Notes under the pieces: generated by a model
Databases searched by the model: none
Seen by the model: the letters and a program-made list of their open reading frames with translations, nothing else
What the model was told of the DNA's origin: nothing
Program-made: the position numbers and the translations under genes
Shown: positions 1-7,998 of the stretch, in pieces
Numbering within the stretch: position 1 is the stretch's first letter
How the letters are laid out: each line of letters starts with the position of its first letter
NCBI GenBank assembly: GCA_902581005.1
Contig: CACHMT010000012.1
Location: 1-32,771, forward strand
DNA from: an uncultured Alphaproteobacteria bacterium
Lineage (GTDB): Bacteria > Pseudomonadota > Alphaproteobacteria > Rhodobacterales > Rhodobacteraceae
Length of the DNA stretch: 32,771 nt
Reading direction: 5' to 3'

Positions 1-318
1 GCCGATATTGGAAGTTTCCATGATGATATGATCGTAGCAGAATTTTTAATGAAACACCCTGAACATCGATTTATTATTCGCAGAATACAAACGAATGCTT
101 GGGCTCCATACTCCGAAATACACGATAATTTAATTGATGAACATTGCAAACCTATAGATATGCTACGTTGTAAACTATCCTTTTTTGGCGCGTCTAAATT
201 TGATCCGAAATCAGACAGGTGGGTTAGAGTAAACTTATTTCAAGGAGCACCTCTAAAAAACGAACTTAATGACCAAAAAAATGACGATTGGTGGATGCCT
301 ACACTCGAATATTCATAA
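1..318 (+). CDS. Hypothetical protein, 5' end outside the window
   Basis: The reading frame is open from base 1 (it reads ADIGSFHDD before the first in-window ATG at 28), so this is the 3' part of a gene that starts to the left. The visible 105 residues are polar and rich in Trp, Asp and Asn, with no signal peptide or membrane segment in view. I do not recognise the family. Its TAA stop overlaps the ATG of the next gene by one base (TAATG at 316-320), which suggests translational coupling and a shared role with the DUF3726-like gene. It is probably real because the frame is fully open and ends exactly at the coupled start. Confidence 0.6.
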   Translation, partial: ADIGSFHDDMIVAEFLMKHPEHRFIIRRIQTNAWAPYSEIHDNLIDEHCKPIDMLRCKLSFFGASKFDPKSDRWVRVNLFQGAPLKNELNDQKNDDWWMPTLEYS

Positions 319-932
319 TGGATCTTTCTTTTTCGGAGCTAAAAGACTTAGTATTTAACGCAAGTATGGGTAGCAACCTTCCTGCTGGGGTCTGTGAAGA
401 TTTATCGTTTGGTGTTAGTTTTCTAGAGTCTCGTTCTTTGCCTGGTTGCAAAGAGCTTTTATATTCCCTTAATTGTAAACGCCACCCACCCGTATCACCT
501 CAAAAAAACGGCGTAAGTTTAATTTTTAGCAATTCACGAGCAATTTTCGAAGGGGTTAGCGCAATTGATTTGCTTGTTTCAGAGTCTTGTAAAAGTGTGA
601 TATTGGAAAATATTGACTCTTCGATTCTTTTGGTTGGACTAGCTTCTAACTATTATGGTTTTAGTTTTAGTTTCCATAAAAATAAAGAAATCTGTGCTGC
701 ACTTTTTAATGATCAACTTAATTGGAAAAACGACAACTTCAGACGTAGCAATGATATAGAGATACGCTTAAACAATAGTGAGCTGAATAATCCAATAGCT
801 AAACGCTCAAGAATGTTGTTAGATGAAACTGTATTCAAAGAACTTTCTAATCTAGCATATAACATGCTGGTTCCCGAAAGCGAAGTATCTCGAACAACGG
901 GAGCAGGAGCTGGAAATATAGATAATGATTAA
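318..932 (+). CDS. DUF3726-like protein of unknown function
   Basis: A 204-residue protein. The N-terminal pattern LSFSELKDLVFNAS followed by a Gly-Val-CED-type segment, and the C-terminal VPESEVSRTTGAGAG with an Asp-Asn-Asp end, match my memory of DUF3726 (small alphaproteobacterial proteins ending in a SR-GAGAG-DND motif). No biochemical role is known to me. I place the start at 318, where the ATG overlaps the upstream TAA by one base, rather than at the ATG at 288, which lies inside the upstream gene and would add ten residues not expected for the family. The stop lies only 5 bases from the convergent stop of the EF-hand gene, leaving no room for a separate terminator. Confidence 0.65.
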   Translation: MDLSFSELKDLVFNASMGSNLPAGVCEDLSFGVSFLESRSLPGCKELLYSLNCKRHPPVSPQKNGVSLIFSNSRAIFEGVSAIDLLVSESCKSVILENIDSSILLVGLASNYYGFSFSFHKNKEICAALFNDQLNWKNDNFRRSNDIEIRLNNSELNNPIAKRSRMLLDETVFKELSNLAYNMLVPESEVSRTTGAGAGNIDND

Positions 933-937
933 TTGTG

Positions 938-1582
938 TTAGTTAAAATTACCTAAGCCTTGTAACAATGGCGCAAAATTTTGAAGCACACCAGGAAGTGA
1001 CCTTATATCTTCAATTACCCCATCTTTTGCAGATACGATTGCTGAAAACAAGTCATTTCGATCCTGTGATATTTCATCAATTGAAAGACTATTAGATCCA
1101 TCATAATCAATATTAGCCATTAACGTTTGGGTAATCAGAGGCAAAAAAGGTACAATTGCAACATACACTCCAAAGGTGGTAGTCTTATCTAAGTCATCAT
1201 TAGTATTTTGGCCTAAGAGAACTGAAACCAAGCTTAGGGAACGTAGTCCTCTATTTAATTCAGCTCGGTGAAGTCTCTTGTCTTTGTTTACATCTAAAAA
1301 TTTAAATAAATCTTGAAGGCATTTGTCTTGCTCAGGGTTTCTGCATGACTCTACTACTGAGCTGTTTAGCAAGCTAAGTAATTCTCCATATTTGCTCTCT
1401 ATTAAGGGATCATTACTTTCGCATTTATAGTATATTGTGTCCTGCGTTTGCTGGTTTTTTAGAAAACTGTAATCAGACCCATCCCAGTTTTCTGGAGGAT
1501 ATCTTTCTACTAGTTGTCCTCTATCTATTTGATAAAAGTAGTTGAAGTTTGGATTGTTATCACTCGTTTGGATGCCGTCCAA
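938..1582 (-). CDS. EF-hand protein, C-terminal part of a frameshifted secreted gene
   Basis: This frame carries two EF-hand calcium-binding loops: DVNKDKRLHRAE (about residues 97-108) and DYDGSNSLSIDE (about 159-170). Both keep the Asp/Asn/Ser ligands at positions 1, 3 and 5 and the Glu at 12. The only start codon near its 5' end is a TTG at 1580-1582 with no ribosome binding site, and the frame overlaps the upstream signal-peptide frame by 58 bases. Adding one A to the run GAAAATTGG (minus strand, near 1583) would join the two frames into one exported protein of about 285 residues. I therefore read it as the C-terminal part of one gene, not a separate cytoplasmic protein. A calcium-binding envelope or secreted role is inference. 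Confidence 0.6.
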   Translation of the reverse strand: MDGIQTSDNNPNFNYFYQIDRGQLVERYPPENWDGSDYSFLKNQQTQDTIYYKCESNDPLIESKYGELLSLLNSSVVESCRNPEQDKCLQDLFKFLDVNKDKRLHRAELNRGLRSLSLVSVLLGQNTNDDLDKTTTFGVYVAIVPFLPLITQTLMANIDYDGSNSLSIDEISQDRNDLFSAIVSAKDGVIEDIRSLPGVLQNFAPLLQGLGNFN

Positions 1583-1797
1583 TTTTCTACATTTTTGGGA
1601 AACACAAAATTAAATTCAACTTGAGTGTCATCTTCATAAATATAGCCATTGCTTCCAAAAAATAAAGCATATTGCTCTATTGAAAACTTACAAGATTTAC
1701 CAGACCAATACCCTTGATACTTTAAAGGAATTTGATCAGAAAATGCGTTACTAGTTACTACGTAAAAAGAAAACACTGCAAGTATAATTGTTCTCAT
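1525..1797 (-). CDS. Signal-peptide N-terminal part of the frameshifted EF-hand protein
   Basis: The start is the ATG at 1795-1797, preceded on the minus strand by AAAGGAGATGT, a strong Shine-Dalgarno sequence; the longer frame from 1818 would bury that site. The protein opens MRTIILAVFSFYVVTSNAFS, a clear Sec signal peptide with likely cleavage after SNA. A short mature stretch follows with YQGYWSGKSC, typical of small secreted proteins with paired cysteines. The partner cysteine (IYYKC) lies in the other frame, which supports one gene split by a one-base indel. The residues after about position 85 (WTASKRV and on) are probably out of frame. Whether the indel is real or an assembly error cannot be told from one sequence. 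Confidence 0.6.
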   Translation of the reverse strand: MRTIILAVFSFYVVTSNAFSDQIPLKYQGYWSGKSCKFSIEQYALFFGSNGYIYEDDTQVEFNFVFPKNVENWTASKRVITIQTSTTFIK

Positions 1798-1904
1798 ATT
1801 ACATCTCCTTTCATCCAAAAGGTAGACTAACCTGGCATCTGAGTTTAGTTTATACTATAGATTGGTCGAGAAATCGAAAGTATTTTTACAGTGAGGAGTT
1901 TCAG

Positions 1905-2876
1905 ATGGCACTAGAGCACGATAACTCAATGATGGAAAACTTATACTGGTGGGGTGTGCCCACTCTTTTCAGATGTCCTCAGGATAAAGTTTTAGGAAGT
2001 GACATTTCATTGGTGGGCGTTCCGCATTCCACAGGAAATGGGACAACGGAAAGAGATCAACACCTTGGCCCTAGAGCTCTAAGAAATATATCATCAATTG
2101 GTAGACGAGCACATTTAGATTTTGGAATAAACCCCTGGGATGTTGCAAAAATTGTTGATGCAGGTGATGTGCCTTTCCCGAGAGCGAATGATAACGAACA
2201 TTGTATCGCGCAAATAACTAATTTTTTTAAAACAATAGATAATGCCAACTCTAAACCTATCTCTATTGGAGGAGACCATTCCATAACGGGAGGGATCATT
2301 CAGGCTCTTGGAAAAGGTAAGCTTTCAGATGGAAAACCTGTCAGTTTGCTACATTTAGATGCGCACACTGATGTTTTCACGAAGGTGGACCACTTTTTAG
2401 GTGCAAAAAAGTCTGCAGCACATTGGGGTGCATATCTTGCGGATCAGGGAAATGTGGATCCAAAATCATCGATGCAAATTGGTCTAAGAGGACACCCGCG
2501 CACATTGGATTGGCTGGAACCTAGTTATGAGTACGGGTATAATGTCGTGACGATGAAAGAATTTAGGAAAAGGGGTCTTAAGTCCGTAATAGCACAAGCA
2601 AAAAAAATACTCGATGGTAGGCCTGTATATATTACGTTTGATCTGGACTGCCTTGATCCAACAATAGCACCTGGTGTAGCAAATTTGGAGGCCAGTTCTA
2701 GGGGCTTTGATATAGACGAAGCTATAAGTTTAGTAAGATTAACTCGGGGGATGAATGTTATTGGTGGAGATATAGTTTGTATGATGCCCACAAAAGATAG
2801 CCCAAATAATATAACCGCACATACAGCAATGGCTATAATGTTCGAAATGATTTCAATTATTTCAGAAAGCACCTAA
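1905..2876 (+). CDS. Agmatinase/arginase-family ureohydrolase
   Basis: A 323-residue ureohydrolase, the usual family length. The two-manganese centre is complete: GGDHS (His125), DAHTD (Asp152, His154, Asp156) and FDLDCLDP (Asp246, Asp248). The family hydrolyses guanidino compounds such as agmatine or guanidinobutyrate, releasing urea. The glutamate of the usual DxVEVxP motif, which contacts the guanidinium group in arginase (rat Glu277), is Cys292 here (DIVCMMP), and the agmatinase-type GTGTPE loop is replaced by APGVANLEASS. The substrate is therefore open. I start at the ATG at 1905, which has GAGGAG at 1892-1897; the in-frame ATG at 1788 lies upstream of a poorly conserved stretch. The gene precedes, and may be co-expressed with, the TPR and glutamate-synthase-like genes. 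Confidence 0.85.
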   Translation: MALEHDNSMMENLYWWGVPTLFRCPQDKVLGSDISLVGVPHSTGNGTTERDQHLGPRALRNISSIGRRAHLDFGINPWDVAKIVDAGDVPFPRANDNEHCIAQITNFFKTIDNANSKPISIGGDHSITGGIIQALGKGKLSDGKPVSLLHLDAHTDVFTKVDHFLGAKKSAAHWGAYLADQGNVDPKSSMQIGLRGHPRTLDWLEPSYEYGYNVVTMKEFRKRGLKSVIAQAKKILDGRPVYITFDLDCLDPTIAPGVANLEASSRGFDIDEAISLVRLTRGMNVIGGDIVCMMPTKDSPNNITAHTAMAIMFEMISIISEST

Positions 2877-2951
2877 CTTAGACCAGAAAACTATATTTGA
2901 AATTTTGAAATAATGCTTTAATTCTCTACCAAAACAAATATGAGGTTTGTG

Positions 2952-3470
2952 ATGAAAAAAATTAGTTTCGCTACTTATTATGGCTTGTTAGGTCTTATAT
3001 TTATTTTCAATATTAATGCTGGAGGAGGAGGCTCATATTCTTCTGGCTCGAGCTCTTCTGGGTCCAGCTCCGGGGGTAGTAGTTTAACTTCAGGCGATAT
3101 GATGAAGGCGATGCAGTTGAAGAATAGACTGGGCTCAATCGAAAGATTGCTTTACAACGACCAGTTCAGTCAAGCTTTGACACAGGTTAGACTGTTAGAT
3201 AATGAGTACCCAGATAACGCTGATATAAATAATTATTATGGCTTTATCTACAGGAAAATGGGGCAGTACGGTAAGAGCGGGCAGTTCTACAAAAAAGCGC
3301 TTCAGCTAGATCCACGGCATAAGGGGGCTCTTGAGTATCAAGGAGAGTTATTCATTAAAACCAATAAAAAAGAGTTGGCAGAAAAAAATCTTATTTTACT
3401 CAAAAACATTTGCGGTACTTCTTGTCCTGAATACAAAAAATTAGAAAAAGCATTGAAAAAAGCATATTAA
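2952..3470 (+). CDS. Secreted TPR protein with Ser/Gly linker
   Basis: The start at 2952 is preferred over 2940 because TGAGG at 2941-2945 is well spaced for it. The first 24 residues form a Sec signal peptide (MKKISFATYYGLLGLIFIFN, then INA). A low-complexity Gly/Ser stretch of about 25 residues follows, then two or three TPR units, the clearest being DINNYYGFIYRKMGQYGKSG with QFYKKALQLDP. A Cys pair (CGTSCPEY) near the C-terminus could form a disulfide, fitting a periplasmic location. The function is unknown; TPRs usually mediate protein contacts. It lies 75 bases after the ureohydrolase stop and 57 bases before the GlxB/MgsA-like gene. Confidence 0.7.
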   Translation: MKKISFATYYGLLGLIFIFNINAGGGGSYSSGSSSSGSSSGGSSLTSGDMMKAMQLKNRLGSIERLLYNDQFSQALTQVRLLDNEYPDNADINNYYGFIYRKMGQYGKSGQFYKKALQLDPRHKGALEYQGELFIKTNKKELAEKNLILLKNICGTSCPEYKKLEKALKKAY

Positions 3471-3526
3471 ATTTAAAGGTGAGCAGTTAGACGATGTATT
3501 TACTTAATTCTGAAAGAGCAATCTGA

Positions 3527-4423
3527 ATGTGTGGTATAGTTGGTCTATTTGCAAAACAAGAGAATATATCTGCTAATCTAGGGGTACATCTTTCAAAAAT
3601 GCTTGAAAGTATGAGCGATAGAGGTCCCGATAGTGCAGGTTTAGCGATTTACGGAAAGCCATTGGCTAGTAAAACTAAGATAACGGTCCAGTCTAGATCT
3701 CCCAAACACGACTTTCAAAAGCTAAAAAAGTTTTTATCTGCTAAGAAAGAAATATCTTTCAGTCTTAACATTCATTCCACGCATGCAGTCATAAAGCTTG
3801 ACGTGAAGCAAAAAGATCAGGTTACCAATCTCATAAATGATAGCTTCTCCAATTTAAGAATATTAAGTGTTGGCAAAAAAATGGAAATTTATAAAGAGAT
3901 AGGCAAGCCGGCTGAAGTCGTAAAAAGATTTGAAATAGCTAAAATGAAGGGGTCCCACGGTATTGGCCACACCCGCATGGCAACAGAATCCGCAGTTACA
4001 ACACTTGGTGCACATCCATTCTCCACAGGCGAAGATCAATGTTTGGTACATAATGGTTCGTTATCAAATCACAACTCTCTTCGACGAGAATTAATTAGAA
4101 AAGAGATGACCTTTGAAACAGAAAATGATTCTGAGGTAGCTGCCAGCTTTATTACTTACAGAATGAATAATGGAAAAACACTTAAGGAAGCTTTGGAAAG
4201 CGCCCTTGTAGAGCTTGATGGTTTTTATACGTTCGTAGTTGGTACGGAAAACGGTTTTGGCGTTCTAAGAGATCCGATCGCCTGCAAGCCCGCTGTACTC
4301 GCTGAGACTCCTGATTATGTAGCTTTTGGGTCCGAGTATAGAGCCTTAACCTCTTTACCAAACATAGAAAAGGCCAAAGTCTGGGAGCCAGAGCCCGCTA
4401 CTGTTTACTTTTGGGGACATTAA
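3527..4423 (+). CDS. Class II glutamine amidotransferase subunit (GlxB/MgsA-like)
   Basis: A 298-residue protein beginning MCGIVGLF, so Cys2 becomes the N-terminal nucleophile after Met removal, as in class II (Ntn) glutamine amidotransferases. Family motifs follow: SDRGPDSAG, GHTRMATES, GAHPFS, VHNGSLSN and ETENDSEVAA. The length and the two genes that follow match GlxB of the rhizobial glxBCD set and MgsA of N-methylglutamate synthase. Such subunits release ammonia from glutamine, or in MgsABC bind a ligand, for the FMN subunit. The stop is followed after two bases by the ATG of the GXGXG subunit, so the set is a tight operon. No gmaS or glutamine-synthetase-like partner lies in the window, so glx and mgs cannot be separated. 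Confidence 0.85.
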   Translation: MCGIVGLFAKQENISANLGVHLSKMLESMSDRGPDSAGLAIYGKPLASKTKITVQSRSPKHDFQKLKKFLSAKKEISFSLNIHSTHAVIKLDVKQKDQVTNLINDSFSNLRILSVGKKMEIYKEIGKPAEVVKRFEIAKMKGSHGIGHTRMATESAVTTLGAHPFSTGEDQCLVHNGSLSNHNSLRRELIRKEMTFETENDSEVAASFITYRMNNGKTLKEALESALVELDGFYTFVVGTENGFGVLRDPIACKPAVLAETPDYVAFGSEYRALTSLPNIEKAKVWEPEPATVYFWGH

Positions 4424-4425
4424 AA

Positions 4426-5103
4426 ATGCATATTCTTGATTTTAACAAATTGTCCTTAAGAGACATTAATAAGACTTTGCAAGAATCTGATAAAAATAGC
4501 TTTTTTTCGGTAAGAAACCCAAAAGGAAGCCACGCGTTAGCTGTTGGTATCAATAAAAAGATTACCGTGAAAATTGTTGGTAGTGTTGGATATTACTGTG
4601 CAGGAATGAATAAATTTTCTGATATTAAAGTTGAAGGATCAGCTGGCCCAGGATTAGGCGAAAATATGATGTCAGGGAACATTTATGTTACCGGTGATGT
4701 AAGTCAATATGCAGGAGCCTCGGGGCATGGGGGAAGCATATTGGTCGGAGGAAATGCCTCATCAAGGTGTGGTATTTCAATGAAGGGTGTAGACATCATC
4801 GTAAAGGGGAATGTTGGCCACATGTCTGCCTTCATGGCACAGAAGGGGAATTTGGTTATTTTCGGTGATGCTGGACATGCTTTAGGGGATAGCATCTACG
4901 AAGCTAATATATATGTCGCAGGTGAAGTTGCCTCTTTAGGTGCAGATTGTATTGAGAAAAAAATGACAAAAAAGCATCTTAGTAATTTAGAAAATATTTT
5001 ATCAAATGCTAATGTTTCTGATTATAATCCAGATACCTTTAGGCGGTTTGGTTCTGCTCGTTCACTTTATAACTTTAATGTAGATAATGCTAAAATATAT
5101 TAG
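4426..5103 (+). CDS. GXGXG-domain subunit of glutamate-synthase-like enzyme (GlxC/MgsB-like)
   Basis: A 225-residue protein made mostly of the right-handed beta-helix GXGXG repeat found at the C-terminus of large glutamate synthase. Repeated turns include GSVGYYCAGM, GSAGPGLGENM, GASGHGGSILVGGNA and GNVGHMSAFMAQKG. In one-chain glutamate synthase this domain is structural and links the amidotransferase and FMN domains. I use the ATG at 4426, two bases after the upstream stop with GGGG at 4413-4416 as its ribosome binding site. The longer TTG start at 4411 would overlap the preceding gene. The next gene's GTG start follows 9 bases after the stop, so the three subunits are presumably made together. 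Confidence 0.85.
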   Translation: MHILDFNKLSLRDINKTLQESDKNSFFSVRNPKGSHALAVGINKKITVKIVGSVGYYCAGMNKFSDIKVEGSAGPGLGENMMSGNIYVTGDVSQYAGASGHGGSILVGGNASSRCGISMKGVDIIVKGNVGHMSAFMAQKGNLVIFGDAGHALGDSIYEANIYVAGEVASLGADCIEKKMTKKHLSNLENILSNANVSDYNPDTFRRFGSARSLYNFNVDNAKIY

Positions 5104-5112
5104 GAAAATTAC

Positions 5113-6429
5113 GTGAAAAAGAAATCAATAACAGAACCAAGAACTTCGCATACTTTTGATGCATATACAAACTCTGAAATTAGAAGAGCAGCTGAGACTG
5201 GTATATATGACATAAGGGGAGGGGGGTCTAAAAGAAGTTTACCAAACTTTGATGATTTATTATTTCTTGGAGCTTCAATTTCTAGGTATCCTTTAGAGGG
5301 CTACAGAGAGTCTTGCAATACAAAAGTGATCCTAGGCGACCGATTTAGTTCTAATCCTCTAAATCTTGAAATTCCAATTACTATAGCAGGAATGAGCTTC
5401 GGAGCTCTATCGGCGCAAGCAAAAGAGGCTTTAGGAAGAGGTGCTAGTTTGGTTGGAACATCGACAACAACAGGTGATGGGGGAATGACAAAAGAGGAAA
5501 GAGGTCATTCAAAACAGCTAGTCTATCAACTTCTCCCTTCTAGATACGGAATGAACCCTGATGATCTTAGAAAGGCAGATGCAATCGAAATCGTTGTAGG
5601 TCAAGGTGCGAAGCCAGGTGGTGGAGGAATGTTACTTGGTCAAAAAATAAATGATAGAGTTGCAGAAATGCGAACGCTGCCAAAAGGAATTGATCAAAGA
5701 TCACCATGTAGGCATCCTGATTGGACAGGGCCAGACGATATGGAGATCAAGATACTTGAATTGAGAGAAATTACTGGATGGAAGGTCCCTATTTTTGTAA
5801 AAGTTGCTGGTTCTAGACCATATTATGATGTGGCTCTAGCTGCCAAATCTGGTGCCGATGTCGTGGTTGTAGACGGAATGCAAGGAGGTACAGCAGCGAC
5901 TCAAGAGGTGTTTATCGAAAATGTAGGTATACCCACGCTGGCGTGTGTAAGACCTGCTGTAAGAGCATTACAGGAATTAGGCTTGCATAGAAAAGTGCAG
6001 CTGATTATTTCGGGAGGAATAAGGAATGGTGCTGATGTCGCAAAAGCATTGGCTTTAGGTGCTGATGCGGTATCGATTGGATCTGCTGCATTGATTGCGC
6101 TTGGAGACAATGATCCCAGGTATCAGAAAGATTATGAAAAATTAGGCACAACAGCTGGTTCGTTTGATGATTGGCACGAAGGACTCGATCCTGCAGGTAT
6201 AACGACTCAAGATAAAAAACTGGCTAAGCGTTTAGACCCTAAGCTAGGAGGGAGGCGGTTGGCGAATTATCTTAACGTAATGACAATGGAAGCGCAAACC
6301 ATTGCAAGAGCTTGTGGTAAAAATGATCTTAGAAACTTAGAACCAGAAGATCTATGCGCTTTAACGGTGGAGTCGGCTGCGATGGCTGGAGTGCCATTAG
6401 CTGGAACTAACTGGATTCCTGGCACTTAA
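5113..6429 (+). CDS. FMN-binding glutamate-synthase-domain subunit (GlxD/MgsC-like)
   Basis: A 438-residue protein with a GTG start at 5113. It contains the FMN-dependent TIM barrel of glutamate synthase: AGMSFGALSAQAKEALGRGA, then GQGAKPGGGGMLLGQK, KVAGSRPYYDVALAAKSGAD, VDGMQGGTAAT and SGGIRNGADVAKALALGADA. In glutamate synthase this barrel aminates 2-oxoglutarate; in MgsC it joins glutamate and methylamine to give N-methylglutamate. No cluster of cysteines for the [3Fe-4S] centre is visible after the barrel; that segment reads DPAGITTQD. This fits my memory of GlxD/MgsC rather than GltB or archaeal glutamate synthase. The stop abuts the convergent stop of the DNA ligase gene with no base between. 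Confidence 0.87.
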   Translation: MKKKSITEPRTSHTFDAYTNSEIRRAAETGIYDIRGGGSKRSLPNFDDLLFLGASISRYPLEGYRESCNTKVILGDRFSSNPLNLEIPITIAGMSFGALSAQAKEALGRGASLVGTSTTTGDGGMTKEERGHSKQLVYQLLPSRYGMNPDDLRKADAIEIVVGQGAKPGGGGMLLGQKINDRVAEMRTLPKGIDQRSPCRHPDWTGPDDMEIKILELREITGWKVPIFVKVAGSRPYYDVALAAKSGADVVVVDGMQGGTAATQEVFIENVGIPTLACVRPAVRALQELGLHRKVQLIISGGIRNGADVAKALALGADAVSIGSAALIALGDNDPRYQKDYEKLGTTAGSFDDWHEGLDPAGITTQDKKLAKRLDPKLGGRRLANYLNVMTMEAQTIARACGKNDLRNLEPEDLCALTVESAAMAGVPLAGTNWIPGT

Positions 6430-7998
6430 TTATTCTAAAAAACTTTTTCTAATTTGCTCCAAAGTTTCTACTTCATTAGTTGGCTTATCCCATCTAATTC
6501 TTTTGAACCTGGGAAACCGTAAAGCAATTCCCGACTTATGTCTATGACTCAAAGACATTTCGTCGAATGCAATCTCTACGACCAATGTTTTTTCAACCTC
6601 TCTAACAGGTCCAAATCTGTTTATAGTTTTTGATCTTACAAATTTATCTAATCTATTTAACTCTTCATCGGTAAAGCCGGAATATGCCTTGCCTATAGGA
6701 ACAAGTTCCTTTTCTTTGTTAAAGACACCAAAAGTATAGTCTGAGTAAAAAGAACTCCGCTTTCCATGTCCTCTTTGTGCATACATAATTATTGCATCTA
6801 CATTCTTTGGGTTTCTTTTCCATTTAAACCATTTGCCACGCGGTCTCCCAGCAATATAAGGACTGGAAACTGATTTGATCATTACACCTTCATGTATTTG
6901 CTTATTGGATATATCTCTTATTTTGTCTAAAAATCTCCAGTCTTTAAACTCAATTGTTTCCGATAAAAACATTGGAGATCTATTCGTGCTAAAATAGGAA
7001 CTTAGAACTTTTTTCCTTTCAATGAGCGTTTTATCTCTTAAATCATCGCCGTTGAAAAACAAAACATCATATACCTTTATAAAACATGGATTTTTTTCTA
7101 TAAACTTTTCTGAGGGAGCTTTTTTATTTAGCCTTTGCTGAAGGTCGTTAAATGTTTTTGGATCATTGTTAATTCCAGCGAGTAATTCTCCATCTAGTAC
7201 AAAATTACCTTGTATTGTCTTAATTATTTCTGGAAAAGACTTAGAAACTTCATCGCCTGTCCTCGAATAAAGGCGACATCCTCCACTATGGCTTACAATT
7301 TGGACTCTAATTCCATCCCATTTATATTCAGCAACGAATTCTTTTGGATTTGCTGCTGCCAAATCTTTTTCCATCACAAGCGGATGAGCAAGCATCATTG
7401 GATGAAAAATGTCATAGATTGAAATCTTCGGTTTACTACCCTTATTCTCAAGCCAGGAAAACAAATTTGTGTAAGGAAAGTGTAAACCGTGCCAAATCTT
7501 TTCAATTTCTTCAAGATCAACGTTGCCATAATTTGCTAGTGCTTGCTTTACAAGCCTGCTTGATACGCCTATGCGCAAGCCTCCTGTAAAAAGTTTAATA
7601 AAAGCCCATCTTTGATCAGCCGTACTAATGTTTAGAATATTAATTATATGGTTCTTAATCTCATCAGTTTTAGCCTTTTCTAGGTTTTCGAATAAAGAAG
7701 AAAGTCTCGGCATATTGCCACCTTTTTCTTGGTCCCATAACAAAGATATAGTTTCAGCTAAATCACCTACATAGTCGTAAGATAGGTCAAATAAGTGTTC
7801 GTCTTGCTTTTCTTTGATTAAATCTTTAAAAAATGAAGATTTTATGTTTTTAAAGTTAAGTGAGCCGGTAAGTGCTGCCAAAGCATACCCTCGGTCGGGG
7901 TCAGGTGTTGAGCTAAAATACTGTTCTAATAGTGATAGTTTTCTGTTCCTCGAGCTCGTCAAAATAAGATCTGATAGTAAATTCGAAAAAGCTTTCAT
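6430..7998 (-). CDS. ATP-dependent DNA ligase (ligase-associated repair cluster)
   Basis: A 522-residue ATP-dependent DNA ligase. An N-terminal helical DNA-binding domain (about 1-200) is followed by the adenylation domain with EYKWDGIR, where Lys226 is the residue adenylated. Other nucleotidyltransferase motifs are LDGELLA, EGVMIKS and KWFKWKR, and a C-terminal OB-fold follows. It seals nicks in duplex DNA and is an accessory to the NAD-dependent LigA every bacterium needs. Its ATG overlaps the exonuclease TAA by one base (TAATG on the minus strand), so the two are translationally coupled. With the helicase and phosphoesterase on the opposite strand it forms the known ligase-associated DNA damage response set. 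Confidence 0.93.
   Translation of the reverse strand: MKAFSNLLSDLILTSSRNRKLSLLEQYFSSTPDPDRGYALAALTGSLNFKNIKSSFFKDLIKEKQDEHLFDLSYDYVGDLAETISLLWDQEKGGNMPRLSSLFENLEKAKTDEIKNHIINILNISTADQRWAFIKLFTGGLRIGVSSRLVKQALANYGNVDLEEIEKIWHGLHFPYTNLFSWLENKGSKPKISIYDIFHPMMLAHPLVMEKDLAAANPKEFVAEYKWDGIRVQIVSHSGGCRLYSRTGDEVSKSFPEIIKTIQGNFVLDGELLAGINNDPKTFNDLQQRLNKKAPSEKFIEKNPCFIKVYDVLFFNGDDLRDKTLIERKKVLSSYFSTNRSPMFLSETIEFKDWRFLDKIRDISNKQIHEGVMIKSVSSPYIAGRPRGKWFKWKRNPKNVDAIIMYAQRGHGKRSSFYSDYTFGVFNKEKELVPIGKAYSGFTDEELNRLDKFVRSKTINRFGPVREVEKTLVVEIAFDEMSLSHRHKSGIALRFPRFKRIRWDKPTNEVETLEQIRKSFLE

Noticed and set aside
2525-2872. Antisense open frame inside the ureohydrolase gene
   Set aside because: It lies wholly opposite a strongly conserved gene, has no recognisable motif and no credible ribosome binding site; it is a coding shadow.
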